From Lachnospiraceae bacterium UBA7589 (GTDB lineage Bacteria; Bacillota; Clostridia; Lachnospirales; Lachnospiraceae): DNA of 52,887 nt. Shown here piece by piece: positions 1-8,586 of the stretch (positions within the stretch are counted from its first letter, which is position 1; every line of letters begins with the position of its first letter). The notes beneath the pieces are model-generated. The model saw nothing but the letters and a program-made list of their open reading frames with translations. It searched no databases and was not told the DNA's origin. The stretch is taken from assembly GCA_002476495.1 (NCBI GenBank), contig DLKL01000003.1, positions 23,525-76,411 on the forward strand. Reading direction: 5' to 3'. A program made the translations under genes and the position numbers.

Positions 1-153
1 CCACATGGTGGTGGTGAAGGTAGAACCAGTATTGGTAGACCAGGCCCATCTACTCCTTGGGGTAAGCCGGCATTGGGTCTCAAGACCAGAAAGAAGAATA
101 AGCATTCTAACAAGATGATAATTAGAACAAGAGACGGTAAGAACGTTAAGTAA
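1..153 (+). CDS. rplB: 50S ribosomal protein L2 (uL2), C-terminal part
   Basis: This is the last 50 codons of L2, cut by the window start. L2 binds 23S rRNA near the peptidyl transferase centre. The reading frame begins with PHGGGEGRTSIGRP, the highly conserved His/Gly-rich loop of the family, and ends in a basic tail. It is followed 11 bp later by rpsS, the usual S10-operon order. The upstream operon genes lie outside the window. Confidence 0.97.
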   Translation, partial: PHGGGEGRTSIGRPGPSTPWGKPALGLKTRKKNKHSNKMIIRTRDGKNVK

Positions 154-164
154 GGAGGTAACAT

Positions 165-446
165 ATGGCTCGTTCATTAAAAAAAGGACCATTTGCAGAT
201 GATTATTTGTTAAAAAAGATAGACGCATTAAATGCAGCAAATGACAAGCAGGTTATCAAGACCTGGTCACGTCGTTCAACTATCTTCCCTTCATTTGTCG
301 GTCATACAATAGCAGTTTATGATGGAAGAAAGCATGTGCCTGTATATGTAACTGAGGATATGGTAGGACATAAGCTCGGTGAATTCGTTGCAACAAGAAC
401 ATACAGAGGACATGGAAAAGATGAGAAGAAAGGTAAGAAGAGATAA
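165..446 (+). CDS. rpsS: 30S ribosomal protein S19 (uS19)
   Basis: S19 sits in the head of the small subunit, next to S13. The 93-residue product begins MARSLKKGPF and contains the family signature around residues 50-75 (HNGR/YDGRKHVPVYVT type, then MVGHKLGEFVATR). The length matches the family. An AAGGAGG site lies 7 nt before the ATG. It lies between rplB and rplV in the S10 operon. Confidence 0.98.
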   Translation: MARSLKKGPFADDYLLKKIDALNAANDKQVIKTWSRRSTIFPSFVGHTIAVYDGRKHVPVYVTEDMVGHKLGEFVATRTYRGHGKDEKKGKKR

Positions 447-466
447 TTCGAAAGGAGGGCACATTC

Positions 467-853
467 ATGGCAAAAGGACATAGATCCCAGATAAAGAGAC
501 TCAGAAATGAGAACAAGGACACAAGACCAAAGGCTACATTATCTTATGCTAGAATTTCTGTAACTAAGGCTTGTTTCGTATTGGATGCGATAAGAGGCAA
601 GGATGTAACTTCAGCACTCGGTATCCTCGCTTACAATAACAGATACGCATCAAAGGTAATAGAGAAGCTTTTGAAGTCTGCAGTTGCTAATGCAGAGAAT
701 AATAATGGTATGAAGGTTGAGGACCTGTATGTTGCAGAGTGTTATGCAAACAAGGGACCTACAATGAAGAGAATTCAGCCAAGAGCACAGGGTAGAGCTT
801 ATAGAATCGAGAAGAGAACAAGCCACATCACAATTGTGCTTGATGAAAGATAG
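467..853 (+). CDS. rplV: 50S ribosomal protein L22 (uL22)
   Basis: L22 is a 23S-binding protein whose beta-hairpin lines the exit tunnel and contributes to macrolide sensitivity. The 128-residue product has the typical ALSYARISVTKA-like start of the globular domain and the conserved C-terminal motif PRAQGRAYRIEKRTSHITIV. The ATG follows an AAAGGAGG site. It ends 10 bp before rpsC. Confidence 0.98.
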   Translation: MAKGHRSQIKRLRNENKDTRPKATLSYARISVTKACFVLDAIRGKDVTSALGILAYNNRYASKVIEKLLKSAVANAENNNGMKVEDLYVAECYANKGPTMKRIQPRAQGRAYRIEKRTSHITIVLDER

Positions 854-863
854 GAGGTAAACA

Positions 864-1529
864 ATGGGACAGAAGGTTAATCCACATGGTTTAAGAGTCG
901 GAGTCATCAAGGATTGGGATTCAAAGTGGTATGCTGATACTAAGAACGGCGAGTTCGCAGATAACCTTGTTGAGGACTATAAGATTAGAGAGTTTTTAAA
1001 GAAAGAGCTTTTCTCTGCAAACGTTTCCAAGATTGAAATCGAAAGAACATCTGACAGAGTTAAGGTTAGTGTATATACAGCTAAGCCCGGCGTAGTAATC
1101 GGTAAGGGTGGAGCAGGCATTGAGAAGGTTAAGGCAAAGGTTCAGAAGCTTACAAACAAGAAGCTTATAATCGATATTAAGGAGATTAAGAAACCGGATC
1201 TTGATGCACAGCTGGTAGCAGAGAATATTGCAGCACAGTTAGAGAACCGTATTTCATTCAGAAGAGCTATGAAGTCATGCATGGGCAGAACCATGAAGGC
1301 TGGAGCACTTGGAATCAAGACTTCATGTTCAGGAAGACTTGGTGGTGCCGATATGGCGAGAACAGAGTTCTATAGTGAGGGTACAATACCTCTTCAGACT
1401 CTTCGTGCTGATATCGATTATGGTTTTGCTGAGGCTGATACAACTTACGGTAAAGTTGGTGTTAAGACATGGATTTACCATGGCGAAGTACTTCCTACTA
1501 AGGGAAATAAGGAAGGGAGCGATAAATAA
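864..1529 (+). CDS. rpsC: 30S ribosomal protein S3 (uS3)
   Basis: S3 forms part of the mRNA entry site of the small subunit. The 221-residue product starts MGQKVNPHGLRVG and carries a type-2 KH domain with the GKGG loop near residue 75, followed by the conserved C-terminal S3 domain (GRLGGADMARTE). The length is normal. The stop codon overlaps the rplP start by one base (TAATG), which suggests translational coupling. Confidence 0.98.
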   Translation: MGQKVNPHGLRVGVIKDWDSKWYADTKNGEFADNLVEDYKIREFLKKELFSANVSKIEIERTSDRVKVSVYTAKPGVVIGKGGAGIEKVKAKVQKLTNKKLIIDIKEIKKPDLDAQLVAENIAAQLENRISFRRAMKSCMGRTMKAGALGIKTSCSGRLGGADMARTEFYSEGTIPLQTLRADIDYGFAEADTTYGKVGVKTWIYHGEVLPTKGNKEGSDK

Positions 1530-1951
1530 TGTTAATGCCTAAAAGAGTAAAGCGTCGTAAGCAGTTCAGAGGTACAATGGCAGGAAAGGCGCTTAGAGGA
1601 AATAAAATAACAAATGGTGAATATGGTATTGTTGCTATGGAGCCTGCATGGATTAAGTCAAACCAGATTGAGGCAGCCCGTATTGCAATGACACGTTATG
1701 TAAAGCGTAACGGTAAAGTCTGGATTAAGATTTTCCCGGATAAGCCTGTAACAGCAAAACCTGCTGAAACCCGTATGGGTTCTGGTAAGGGAGCACTTGA
1801 ATACTGGGTAGCGGTTGTTAAGCCGGGCAGAGTTTTATTTGAAATTGCCGGTGTACCAGAGGAGACTGCAAGAGAGGCGCTTCGTCTTGCAACTCACAAG
1901 CTTCCGGTTAAATGTAAGATAGTAGCAAAGGCAGATTTAGAGGAGGTATAA
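1529..1951 (+). CDS. rplP: 50S ribosomal protein L16 (uL16)
   Basis: L16 binds 23S rRNA near the A-site tRNA elbow. The 140-residue product starts MLMPKRVKRRKQFRG, the usual start of the family, so I keep the first ATG although a second lies two codons on. Conserved blocks GEYGIVAMEP and RMGSGKG are present. The start overlaps the rpsC stop, and a GGAAGGGAG site lies inside the end of rpsC. Confidence 0.98.
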   Translation: MLMPKRVKRRKQFRGTMAGKALRGNKITNGEYGIVAMEPAWIKSNQIEAARIAMTRYVKRNGKVWIKIFPDKPVTAKPAETRMGSGKGALEYWVAVVKPGRVLFEIAGVPEETAREALRLATHKLPVKCKIVAKADLEEV

Positions 1952-1956
1952 TAGCA

Positions 1957-2157
1957 GTGAAGCTTAAGGAATATAAGAACGAATTAAATTCAAAAACTGT
2001 TGAAGAGTTACAGAATGATTTAGTAGCTGCTAAAAAGGAGTTATTCAATTTGAGATTCCAGAATGCCACTAATCAGCTTGAGAACACCAGCAGAATTAAG
2101 GATGTCAGAAAGAACATTGCCAGAATACAGACAGTTATTGCCCAGAAGGCAAACTAA
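1957..2157 (+). CDS. rpmC: 50S ribosomal protein L29 (uL29)
   Basis: L29 is a two-helix protein near the tunnel exit, where it helps to dock chaperones and targeting factors. The 66-residue product starts with GTG and has the signature LKNELFNLRFQNATNQLENT-like stretch, read here as KKELFNLRFQNATNQLENTS. The AGGAGG site lies within the rplP end, 5 bp upstream, so translation is probably coupled. Confidence 0.97.
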   Translation: MKLKEYKNELNSKTVEELQNDLVAAKKELFNLRFQNATNQLENTSRIKDVRKNIARIQTVIAQKAN

Positions 2158-2181
2158 TTATCGTAAAAGGAGGAAATTGTC

Positions 2182-2436
2182 GTGGAAAGAAATTTGAGAA
2201 AAACACGTGTAGGTATTGTTACAAGTGATAAGATGGACAAGACAATCGTTGTATCAATCGTTGATAATGTAAAGCATCCTCTTTACGGTAAGATTGTAAA
2301 GAGAACTTACAAGCTCAAGGCACATGATGAGAACAATGAGTGTAAAATTGGTGATAGAGTAAAAGTTATGGAGACAAGACCTTTATCAAAGGATAAGAGA
2401 TGGAGACTTGTCGAGATAATTGAAAAAGCTAAATAA
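2182..2436 (+). CDS. rpsQ: 30S ribosomal protein S17 (uS17)
   Basis: S17 is an OB-fold primary binder of the 16S 5' domain. The 84-residue product starts with GTG after an AAGGAGG site and shows GIVTSDKMDKTIVV and the C-terminal RPLSKDKRWRLVEI block typical of the family. It lies between rpmC and rplN as in other S10/spc strings. Confidence 0.97.
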   Translation: MERNLRKTRVGIVTSDKMDKTIVVSIVDNVKHPLYGKIVKRTYKLKAHDENNECKIGDRVKVMETRPLSKDKRWRLVEIIEKAK

Positions 2437-2449
2437 GGAGGCGTAAACA

Positions 2450-2818
2450 ATGGTTCAGCAGGAAACAAGACTTAGAGTTGCTGATAACACTGGAGCAAAA
2501 GAGATTCTTTGCATCAGGGTATTAGGCGGTTCGACTAGAAGATATGCAAATATCGGCGATATCATCGTTGCCTCAGTTAAAGATGCAACACCAGGTGGAG
2601 TTGTAAAGAAAGGTGACGTTGTTAAGGCTGTAGTTGTTCGTTCAAAGAAGGGAGCACGTCGTAAGGACGGTTCTTACATTAAGTTTGATGAGAATGCAGC
2701 GGTTATTATAAAGGACGATGGTAATCCAAGAGGAACTCGTATATTTGGACCTGTAGCAAGAGAGCTCAGAGACAAGAAATTCATGAAGATAGTTTCTTTG
2801 GCACCGGAAGTATTATAG
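2450..2818 (+). CDS. rplN: 50S ribosomal protein L14 (uL14)
   Basis: L14 lies at the subunit interface and contacts 16S helix 14. It is also the docking site of the silencing factor RsfS in bacteria. The 122-residue product begins MVQQETRLRVADNTGAKE and ends FMKIVSLAPEVL, as is standard for the family. An AAGGAGG site precedes the ATG by 8 nt. Confidence 0.98.
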   Translation: MVQQETRLRVADNTGAKEILCIRVLGGSTRRYANIGDIIVASVKDATPGGVVKKGDVVKAVVVRSKKGARRKDGSYIKFDENAAVIIKDDGNPRGTRIFGPVARELRDKKFMKIVSLAPEVL

Positions 2819-2830
2819 GAGGTAAAAACT

Positions 2831-3148
2831 GTGGCAACAATGAAAATCAAAAAAGACGATCTTGTTAAAGTAATTGCCGGAAAAGACAAGGGCAAAGAAG
2901 GAAAAGTATTGGCAGTTGATACTAAGAATAATACTGTATTAGTTGAGGGTGTTAATATTGTTCATAAGCACAGCAAGCCAAGCATGCAGAATCAGGCTGG
3001 CGGAATTATAGATAAGGAAGCTCCTATCGATATATCTAACGTTATGTATCTTTATAAGGGTAAGCCTGTAAGAATCGGCTTTTCCGGTGAGAAGAAGGAT
3101 AAGGTTAGAGTTGCAAAAGTAGATGGTAAGACAGTTGCAATCGATTAG
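2831..3148 (+). CDS. rplX: 50S ribosomal protein L24 (uL24)
   Basis: L24 is an assembly initiator that binds domain I of 23S rRNA. The 105-residue product starts with GTG (MATMKIKKDD) and carries a KOW motif near residues 8-35 (VIAGKDKGKEGKVLAV). Conserved blocks HSKPS and GGIIDKEAPI follow. The AGGAGG site overlaps the rplN stop, so the two are likely coupled. Confidence 0.97.
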   Translation: MATMKIKKDDLVKVIAGKDKGKEGKVLAVDTKNNTVLVEGVNIVHKHSKPSMQNQAGGIIDKEAPIDISNVMYLYKGKPVRIGFSGEKKDKVRVAKVDGKTVAID

Positions 3149-3174
3149 TGAGTAAAGAAAGGAGGCACAGAATC

Positions 3175-3714
3175 TTGAGCAGACTTAAAGATATGTATAG
3201 CACTGAAATTAAAGATGCTATGATGAAAAAGTTCGGATATAAAAATGTTATGCAGATACCAAAGCTTGAAAAGATTGTTATCAATATGGGCGTTGGCGAA
3301 GCAAGAGAAAATGCAAAAATATTAGATTCAGCTATTAAGGATCTTGAGACAATCTCAGGTCAGAAGGCTGTTGTTACACGCGCAAAGAAGTCAGTTGCAA
3401 ACTTCAAGCTTAGAGAGGGTATGCCTATTGGATGTAAGGTTACACTTAGAGGAGAGAAGATGTATGAGTTTACTGACAGACTTGTAAACCTTGCATTGCC
3501 ACGAGTTCGTGACTTTAGAGGTGTTAATCCTAATGCATTTGATGGCAGAGGAAATTATGCACTTGGAATTAAGGAGCAGCTTATTTTCCCGGAAATTGAG
3601 TACGATAAGGTTGATAAGGTTAGAGGTATGGACGTTATATTTGTTACTACAGCTAATACAGACGAGGAAGCTCGTGAACTATTAACTCTTTTCGGTATGC
3701 CATTTAGCAAATAA
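3175..3714 (+). CDS. rplE: 50S ribosomal protein L5 (uL5)
   Basis: L5 binds 5S rRNA and forms bridge B1b with S13. I place the start at TTG 3175 (SRLKDMYSTE), which is 10 nt after a strong AAAGGAGG site and gives 179 residues, exactly the usual length. A GTG at 3148 would add nine residues that are translated Shine-Dalgarno sequence. The conserved blocks IPKLEKIVINMGVGEA and DFRGVNPNAFDGRGNY are present. Confidence 0.96.
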   Translation: MSRLKDMYSTEIKDAMMKKFGYKNVMQIPKLEKIVINMGVGEARENAKILDSAIKDLETISGQKAVVTRAKKSVANFKLREGMPIGCKVTLRGEKMYEFTDRLVNLALPRVRDFRGVNPNAFDGRGNYALGIKEQLIFPEIEYDKVDKVRGMDVIFVTTANTDEEARELLTLFGMPFSK

Positions 3715-3726
3715 GGAGGAATTAAC

Positions 3727-3912
3727 ATGGCAAAAACATCTATGAAGGTAAAACAGCAGCGTCCTCAGAAGTTCTCTACCAGAGAATATACACGTTGCAA
3801 GATTTGTGGACGTCCACATTCAGTTTTAAGAAAATACGGAATTTGCAGATTATGTTTCCGTGAATTAGCATACAAGGGACAGATACCAGGTGTTAAAAAA
3901 TCAAGCTGGTAA
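3727..3912 (+). CDS. rpsZ: 30S ribosomal protein S14, zinc-binding type (uS14)
   Basis: S14 is a late-assembly protein of the small-subunit head. This is the short zinc form, 61 residues, with cysteines at 24, 27, 40 and 43 (C-x2-C-x12-C-x2-C). No zinc-free paralogue is seen in the window. Position between rplE and rpsH is standard for the spc operon. Confidence 0.97.
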   Translation: MAKTSMKVKQQRPQKFSTREYTRCKICGRPHSVLRKYGICRLCFRELAYKGQIPGVKKSSW

Positions 3913-3937
3913 GATTTTATAAGGAGGCAAAAGAATT

Positions 3938-4339
3938 ATGTCAATGAGCGATCCAATTGCAGATATGCTTACAAGAATCCGTAATGCAAATACTGCAAAG
4001 CATGATACAGTAGATATACCGGCTTCAAAGATGAAGCTGGCGATTGCTGACATTCTCCTCAAGGAGGGATATGTTAAGGCAGTTGACGTTGTTGAAGAAG
4101 GTAACTTCAAGACTATAAAGATTACACTTAAATATGGTGCAGATAAGAACGAGAAGATCCTTACAGGCCTTAAGAGAATCTCCAAGCCTGGTCTTCGTGT
4201 TTATGCATCAAAGGATGAGCTTCCAAGAGTGCTTGGAGGACTTGGAACAGCTATTATTTCAACTAACAAGGGTATCTTAACTGACAAGGAAGCAAGAAAG
4301 GCTAATGTCGGTGGAGAAGTATTAGCATTTGTTTGGTAA
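3938..4339 (+). CDS. rpsH: 30S ribosomal protein S8 (uS8)
   Basis: S8 binds the central domain of 16S rRNA and is a spc-operon autoregulator in enterobacteria. The 133-residue product begins MSMSDPIADMLTRIRNAN, which fits the family when the first of two in-frame ATGs is used. It ends with the conserved Val-Gly-Gly-Glu segment (NVGGEVLAFVW). AAGGAGG lies 10 nt upstream. Confidence 0.97.
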   Translation: MSMSDPIADMLTRIRNANTAKHDTVDIPASKMKLAIADILLKEGYVKAVDVVEEGNFKTIKITLKYGADKNEKILTGLKRISKPGLRVYASKDELPRVLGGLGTAIISTNKGILTDKEARKANVGGEVLAFVW

Positions 4340-4361
4340 ATAAATTAAGGAGGACGGCGAA

Positions 4362-4901
4362 ATGTCACGTATCGGAAGAATGCCTATCGCTATACCGGCA
4401 GGTGTAACTGTTGAGATAGCAGAAAATAACAAGGTGACTGTAAAGGGACCTAAGGGAACTCTTGTAAGAGTTCTTCCAGCTGAGATGGAAATCACTCAGG
4501 AGGGTTCTGAGGTATTGGTAAAAAGACCTAATGACTTGAAAAAAATGAAGTCATTACATGGTCTTACAAGAACACTTATTAACAACATGGTAGTTGGTGT
4601 AACTGAGGGTTACTCAAAGGTACTTGAGGTTAATGGTGTTGGTTATAGAGTACAGAAGCAAGGTAACAAGCTGAACTTTGCTCTGGGATATTCACACCCA
4701 GTAGAGATGGTTGATCCTGAAGGAATAACTACTACTGTTGACGGTAACAAGATAACTGTAAGTGGTATTGACAAAGAAAAGGTTGGACAGTACGCAGCCG
4801 AAATCAGAGAGAAGAGAGCACCTGAACCATATAAGGGCAAGGGTATCAAGTATGTTGATGAGGTTATCAGACGTAAGGTTGGTAAGACTGGTAAGAAATA
4901 A
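4362..4901 (+). CDS. rplF: 50S ribosomal protein L6 (uL6)
   Basis: L6 binds 23S domain VI near the factor-binding centre. The 179-residue product has the two tandem L6 domains. The second contains the signature PEPYKGKGIKYVDEVIRRK near residues 153-171. An AAGGAGG site precedes the ATG. Length and position are normal. Confidence 0.98.
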   Translation: MSRIGRMPIAIPAGVTVEIAENNKVTVKGPKGTLVRVLPAEMEITQEGSEVLVKRPNDLKKMKSLHGLTRTLINNMVVGVTEGYSKVLEVNGVGYRVQKQGNKLNFALGYSHPVEMVDPEGITTTVDGNKITVSGIDKEKVGQYAAEIREKRAPEPYKGKGIKYVDEVIRRKVGKTGKK

Positions 4902-4920
4902 TTAAGGGAGTGAATATAAG

Positions 4921-5289
4921 ATGATTAATAAGGAATCAAGAAGTGCTATTCGTACTAAAAAACATTTAAAGATTCGTAACCGTTTTAGCGGCACAGCAGA
5001 GAGACCACGTTTAGCTGTATTCAGAAGTAATAATCATATGTACGCTCAGATTATTGATGATACAGTTGGTAAGACTTTAGTGTCAGCTTCAACAGTACAA
5101 AAGGATGTAAAGGCTCAGTTAGAGAATACAGATGATGTTGCAGCAGCAGCTTACCTGGGACAGGTAATTGCCAAGAGAGCTCTGGATGCAGGAATCAGGA
5201 CTGTAGTATTTGACAGAGGTGGTTTCATTTATCAGGGTAAAATCAAGGCTTTAGCAGATGCAGCAAGAGAAGCTGGTCTCGAATTCTAA
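4921..5289 (+). CDS. rplR: 50S ribosomal protein L18 (uL18)
   Basis: L18 carries 5S rRNA into the large subunit together with L5. The 122-residue product shows the conserved core RPRLAVFRSNNHMYAQIIDD and ends with the family-typical ADAAREAGLEF. The ribosome binding site (AAGGGAG) is a little weaker than those around it. Confidence 0.97.
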   Translation: MINKESRSAIRTKKHLKIRNRFSGTAERPRLAVFRSNNHMYAQIIDDTVGKTLVSASTVQKDVKAQLENTDDVAAAAYLGQVIAKRALDAGIRTVVFDRGGFIYQGKIKALADAAREAGLEF

Positions 5290-5308
5290 TAGGGAGGAGA
5301 AACGACAC

Positions 5309-5818
5309 ATGAAGCGTGAAATAATAGATGCCAGTAAGTTAGAATTAGAAGAAAATGTAGTAGCCATCAAGCGTGTAACTAAGGTTGTTAAAGGTGGTCG
5401 TAACTTCAGATTTGCTGCTCTCGTAGTTGTTGGAGATAGAAATGGTCATGTTGGTGCCGGCTTAGGAAAGGCATCAGAGGTTCCAGAGGCTATCCGTAAG
5501 GGTAAGGAAGACGCAATCAAGAAGTTAGTTAAGGTAAATATAAACGAGAATGGTAGTATCCCATATGACTGGACAGGTGAGTTTGGCAGTGCAAAGGTGC
5601 TGCTTAAGGCATCTCCGGAAGGTACCGGTATCATAGCCGGAGGTCCTGCACGTTCCGTGCTTGATCTTGCGGGATACAAGAACATCCGTACAAAGTCCTT
5701 AGGCTCAAATAATAAGCAGAACGTTGTTTTAGCTACAATCGCAGGTCTTTCACAGGTTAAGTCACCTGAAGAAGTAGCAAAACTCCGTGGTAAGTCTTTA
5801 GACGAGATTCTTAACTAA
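5309..5818 (+). CDS. rpsE: 30S ribosomal protein S5 (uS5)
   Basis: S5 takes part in decoding fidelity and mRNA unwinding at the entry tunnel. I use ATG 5309, which follows AGGGAGGAG and gives 169 residues. The open frame extends upstream to 5258 but that part overlaps rplR and lacks family sequence. The S5 double-stranded-RNA-binding domain (GGRNFRFAALVVVGD, GLGKASEVPEAIRKG) and the C-terminal domain are complete. Confidence 0.97.
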   Translation: MKREIIDASKLELEENVVAIKRVTKVVKGGRNFRFAALVVVGDRNGHVGAGLGKASEVPEAIRKGKEDAIKKLVKVNINENGSIPYDWTGEFGSAKVLLKASPEGTGIIAGGPARSVLDLAGYKNIRTKSLGSNNKQNVVLATIAGLSQVKSPEEVAKLRGKSLDEILN

Positions 5819-5832
5819 GGAGGTATATGGTA

Positions 5833-6015
5833 ATGGCAGATAAAGTAAAAGTTACATTAGTTAAGTCACCTATAGGAGCAATCCCTAAGCATAGAGCAAC
5901 AGTCGCTGCACTCGGTCTTTCCAAAATGCACAAGACTGTAGAGCTTCCTAACAACGATGCAACAAAGGGAATGATTCAGCAGGTTCGTCACTTAGTGAAA
6001 GTAGAAGAAGTATAA
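5833..6015 (+). CDS. rpmD: 50S ribosomal protein L30 (uL30)
   Basis: L30 is a small protein of the large subunit, absent from some bacteria. The 60-residue product reads MADKVKVTLVKSPIG. I use ATG 5833 because it is 9 nt from the AAGGAGG site at 5817-5823, while the in-frame ATG at 5827 is only 3 nt away. The conserved LGLSKMHKTVELPN block is present. Confidence 0.96.
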   Translation: MADKVKVTLVKSPIGAIPKHRATVAALGLSKMHKTVELPNNDATKGMIQQVRHLVKVEEV

Positions 6016-6044
6016 TTATTATTTGATTAGAAGGAGGTACAGTC

Positions 6045-6485
6045 ATGGATTTGTCAAGTTTAAAGCCGGCTGAGGGCGCGGTATCAAGCGATAACTTCAG
6101 AAGAGGCCGTGGACATGGTTCAGGAAATGGCAAGACCGCAGGTAAGGGACACAAGGGTCAGAAGGCTCGTTCAGGTGCACCAAGACCTGGCTTTGAAGGT
6201 GGTCAGATGCCACTTTATAGAAGAATTCCTAAGAGGGGATTCACTTGCAGAAATCACAAGGAGATTGTTGCAATCAACCTTTCTGCATTGGAGAGATTTG
6301 AGGATGGTTCAGAGGTAACAGTGGCTACTCTTATTGAGGCCGGTGTTGTTAAGAACCCAAGAGATGGTGTTAAGATTTTAGGAAATGGAGAGTTGACTAA
6401 AAAGCTTACTGTTAAGGTTAATGCATTCAGTAAGACTGCTGCTGAGAAGATTGAAGCTCTTGGCGGAAAAGTAGAGGTGATCTAA
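6045..6485 (+). CDS. rplO: 50S ribosomal protein L15 (uL15)
   Basis: L15 is a late-assembly large-subunit protein with a long basic extension threading into rRNA. The 146-residue product has the Gly/Arg-rich N-terminal tail (GRGHGSGNGKTAGKGHKGQK) and the C-terminal domain. It sits between rpmD and secY as in other spc operons, and its stop is 2 bp from the secY start. Confidence 0.98.
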   Translation: MDLSSLKPAEGAVSSDNFRRGRGHGSGNGKTAGKGHKGQKARSGAPRPGFEGGQMPLYRRIPKRGFTCRNHKEIVAINLSALERFEDGSEVTVATLIEAGVVKNPRDGVKILGNGELTKKLTVKVNAFSKTAAEKIEALGGKVEVI

Positions 6486-6487
6486 GT

Positions 6488-7807
6488 ATGCTCAAAACCT
6501 TAAAAGATGCTTTGAAGGTAAGGGAAATACGTAATGGACTGTTGTTTACCTTCTTTATTCTTATAGTAGTCAGACTGGGTTGTAAAATTCCTGTACCCGG
6601 ACTTGATACAGCCGCTCTGTCTGATTATCTGAACAACAAGTTCGGTGATGCATCAACAGGTGGGTTTCTGAATTCCATTACCGGTGGTTCCTTTACAGAT
6701 ATGACTATATTTGCATTGAACGTAACACCGTATATTACATCTTCAATTATTATACAGCTTCTTACAATTGCCATACCTGCTCTTGAGGATTTACAAAAAG
6801 ATGGTCAGGATGGACGTAAGAAGATAAATAATATAACAAGATATACAACTATTTTGCTGGCAGTTATAGAGAGTATCGGTCTTGCCATAACCTTTGACAG
6901 AGGTGGATATATGACAATAGATGGTATTCTCGGATATCTGATTGTTATACTTACCCTTACCGCAGGAAGTACATTTGTAATGTGGCTTGGTGAAAAGGTA
7001 ACAGAATATGGAGTTGGAAACGGTATATCGATTATACTTCTTATCAACATTGTATCAAGAATACCGAGTGATTTGATAAATCTCTATCAGTTGTTTATGA
7101 AGAACAAGGATATTGTCCAGCAGATAATTGCTGCTGCAATTATATTTGCAGTAATACTGATTACTGTTGTCCTTGTAGTTTTACTTCAGGATGCAGAAAG
7201 AAAAATTCCTGTGCAATATGCACAGAAAATGCAGGGAAGACGTCTGGTTGGAGGGCAGTCCAGCCATATACCGCTTAAGGTTAATACCTCAGGTGTTATT
7301 CCGATAATTTTTGCTTCGTCGATTTTATCGGTTCCTGCAGTTGTAATAAATCTTTTTAGTATTAATCCATCAGGTACATGGACAAAGATATTAAGAGGAA
7401 TGAACTCTAATTATTGGTTTAATCCTTCATATCCAATGGCAAGCATTGGCGTAATTGTGTATATACTTTTAGTTTTGTTTTTTGCTTATTTTTACACCTC
7501 AATTACATTCAATCCAATGGAAGTTGCCAATAATATGAAGAGAAGCGGAGGCTTTATTCCGGGAATAAGACCTGGTAAGCCTACCCAGGATTATCTCAAT
7601 AAGATTCTTAACTATATTGTATTTATTGGTGCAATTGGTCTTATAATTGTTGCGATCATACCACTCATATTTAACGGTGTGTTTAATGCAAACGTTTCAT
7701 TTGGTGGTACTTCACTTATCATTATTGTAGGTGTTATTATTGATACAATTAAGCAGATTGAATCAAAGATGATAGTTAGAAATTATTCGGGCTTTTTGAA
7801 TGATTAA
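6488..7807 (+). CDS. secY: Protein translocase subunit SecY
   Basis: SecY is the channel of the Sec translocon in the cytoplasmic membrane. The 439-residue product has about ten hydrophobic segments, the plug-region pattern after the first segment, and conserved loops such as GQDGRKKINN and ERKIPVQYA (the cytoplasmic loop that contacts the ribosome and SecA). The length matches the family. Only 2 bp separate it from rplO; a 131-bp gap with a hairpin follows. Confidence 0.98.
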   Translation: MLKTLKDALKVREIRNGLLFTFFILIVVRLGCKIPVPGLDTAALSDYLNNKFGDASTGGFLNSITGGSFTDMTIFALNVTPYITSSIIIQLLTIAIPALEDLQKDGQDGRKKINNITRYTTILLAVIESIGLAITFDRGGYMTIDGILGYLIVILTLTAGSTFVMWLGEKVTEYGVGNGISIILLINIVSRIPSDLINLYQLFMKNKDIVQQIIAAAIIFAVILITVVLVVLLQDAERKIPVQYAQKMQGRRLVGGQSSHIPLKVNTSGVIPIIFASSILSVPAVVINLFSINPSGTWTKILRGMNSNYWFNPSYPMASIGVIVYILLVLFFAYFYTSITFNPMEVANNMKRSGGFIPGIRPGKPTQDYLNKILNYIVFIGAIGLIIVAIIPLIFNGVFNANVSFGGTSLIIIVGVIIDTIKQIESKMIVRNYSGFLND

Positions 7808-7820
7808 AATATTGCATGTT

Positions 7821-7849
7821 TGGGAGTGTATCCTATGGATACATTCCTA
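7821..7849 (+). other. Hairpin between secY and adk
   Basis: An 11-bp stem (7823-7833 with 7837-7847, one G-U pair) closes on a 3-nt loop, and two more weak pairs extend it. No T tract follows, so it is not a standard intrinsic terminator. It could protect the secY 3' end, act as an RNA-processing site or tune expression of adk. Function is not shown by the sequence. Confidence 0.55.
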
Positions 7850-7938
7850 TTCATGGTTATAAGGTATGTCAAATGACAGAGGAGATAATGACATATTGAA
7901 TATCGCAGCGGACATGACATTTTATAGGAGGAATTTAC

Positions 7939-8583
7939 ATGAAGATTATTATGTTGGGAGCTCCTGGAGCAGGTAAGGGAACTCAGGCAAAGATGCTTGC
8001 AGAAAAGTATGGTATTCCACATATCTCAACAGGAGATATTTTCAGGGCAAACATAAAAAACGGAACTGAGCTGGGCGCAAAGGCAAAGGAATATATGGAC
8101 AAAGGACTTCTGGTTCCGGATGAACTGGTTGTGGATCTTATTATGGACAGATTTAAGGCTGACGATTGCAGCAAGGGTTATATTCTTGATGGATTTCCGA
8201 GAACAATACCACAGGCTGAAGCACTTGACAAGGCATTACAGGCTGCCGGTGAAAGTATAGATTATGCAATTAATGTAGAGGTACCGGATGAGAATATAGT
8301 TAACAGAATGTCCGGAAGAAGAGCCTGCGTTGGTTGTGGAGCAACATACCATATCAAGTATAATCCAACAAAGGTTGAGGGCAAATGTGATGCTTGTGGA
8401 GCAGAGCTTATTTTAAGGGATGATGATAAGCCTGAAACTGTATTAAACAGACTTAAGGTATATCATGACCAGACCCAGCCGCTTATTGATTACTACAATA
8501 AGAAGAACGTGCTAAAGGAAGTAGATGGAACTGTAGATATGAAGGATGTTTTTGATTCAATTGTATCAATATTAGGAGAATAA
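7939..8583 (+). CDS. adk: Adenylate kinase, zinc-binding type
   Basis: Adenylate kinase interconverts ATP, ADP and AMP. The 214-residue product has the P-loop GAPGAGKGT (7-15), the DGFPRT motif (84-89) and a LID domain with cysteines 130, 133, 150 and 153, a structural zinc site common in Gram-positive enzymes. AGGAGG precedes the ATG. The secY-adk-map-infA order is typical. Confidence 0.98.
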   Translation: MKIIMLGAPGAGKGTQAKMLAEKYGIPHISTGDIFRANIKNGTELGAKAKEYMDKGLLVPDELVVDLIMDRFKADDCSKGYILDGFPRTIPQAEALDKALQAAGESIDYAINVEVPDENIVNRMSGRRACVGCGATYHIKYNPTKVEGKCDACGAELILRDDDKPETVLNRLKVYHDQTQPLIDYYNKKNVLKEVDGTVDMKDVFDSIVSILGE

Positions 8584-8586
8584 AAA

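Noticed and set aside
3148..3174. GTG at 3148 as the start of rplE
   Set aside because: The added residues are translated from the ribosome binding site region and exceed the family length of 179.
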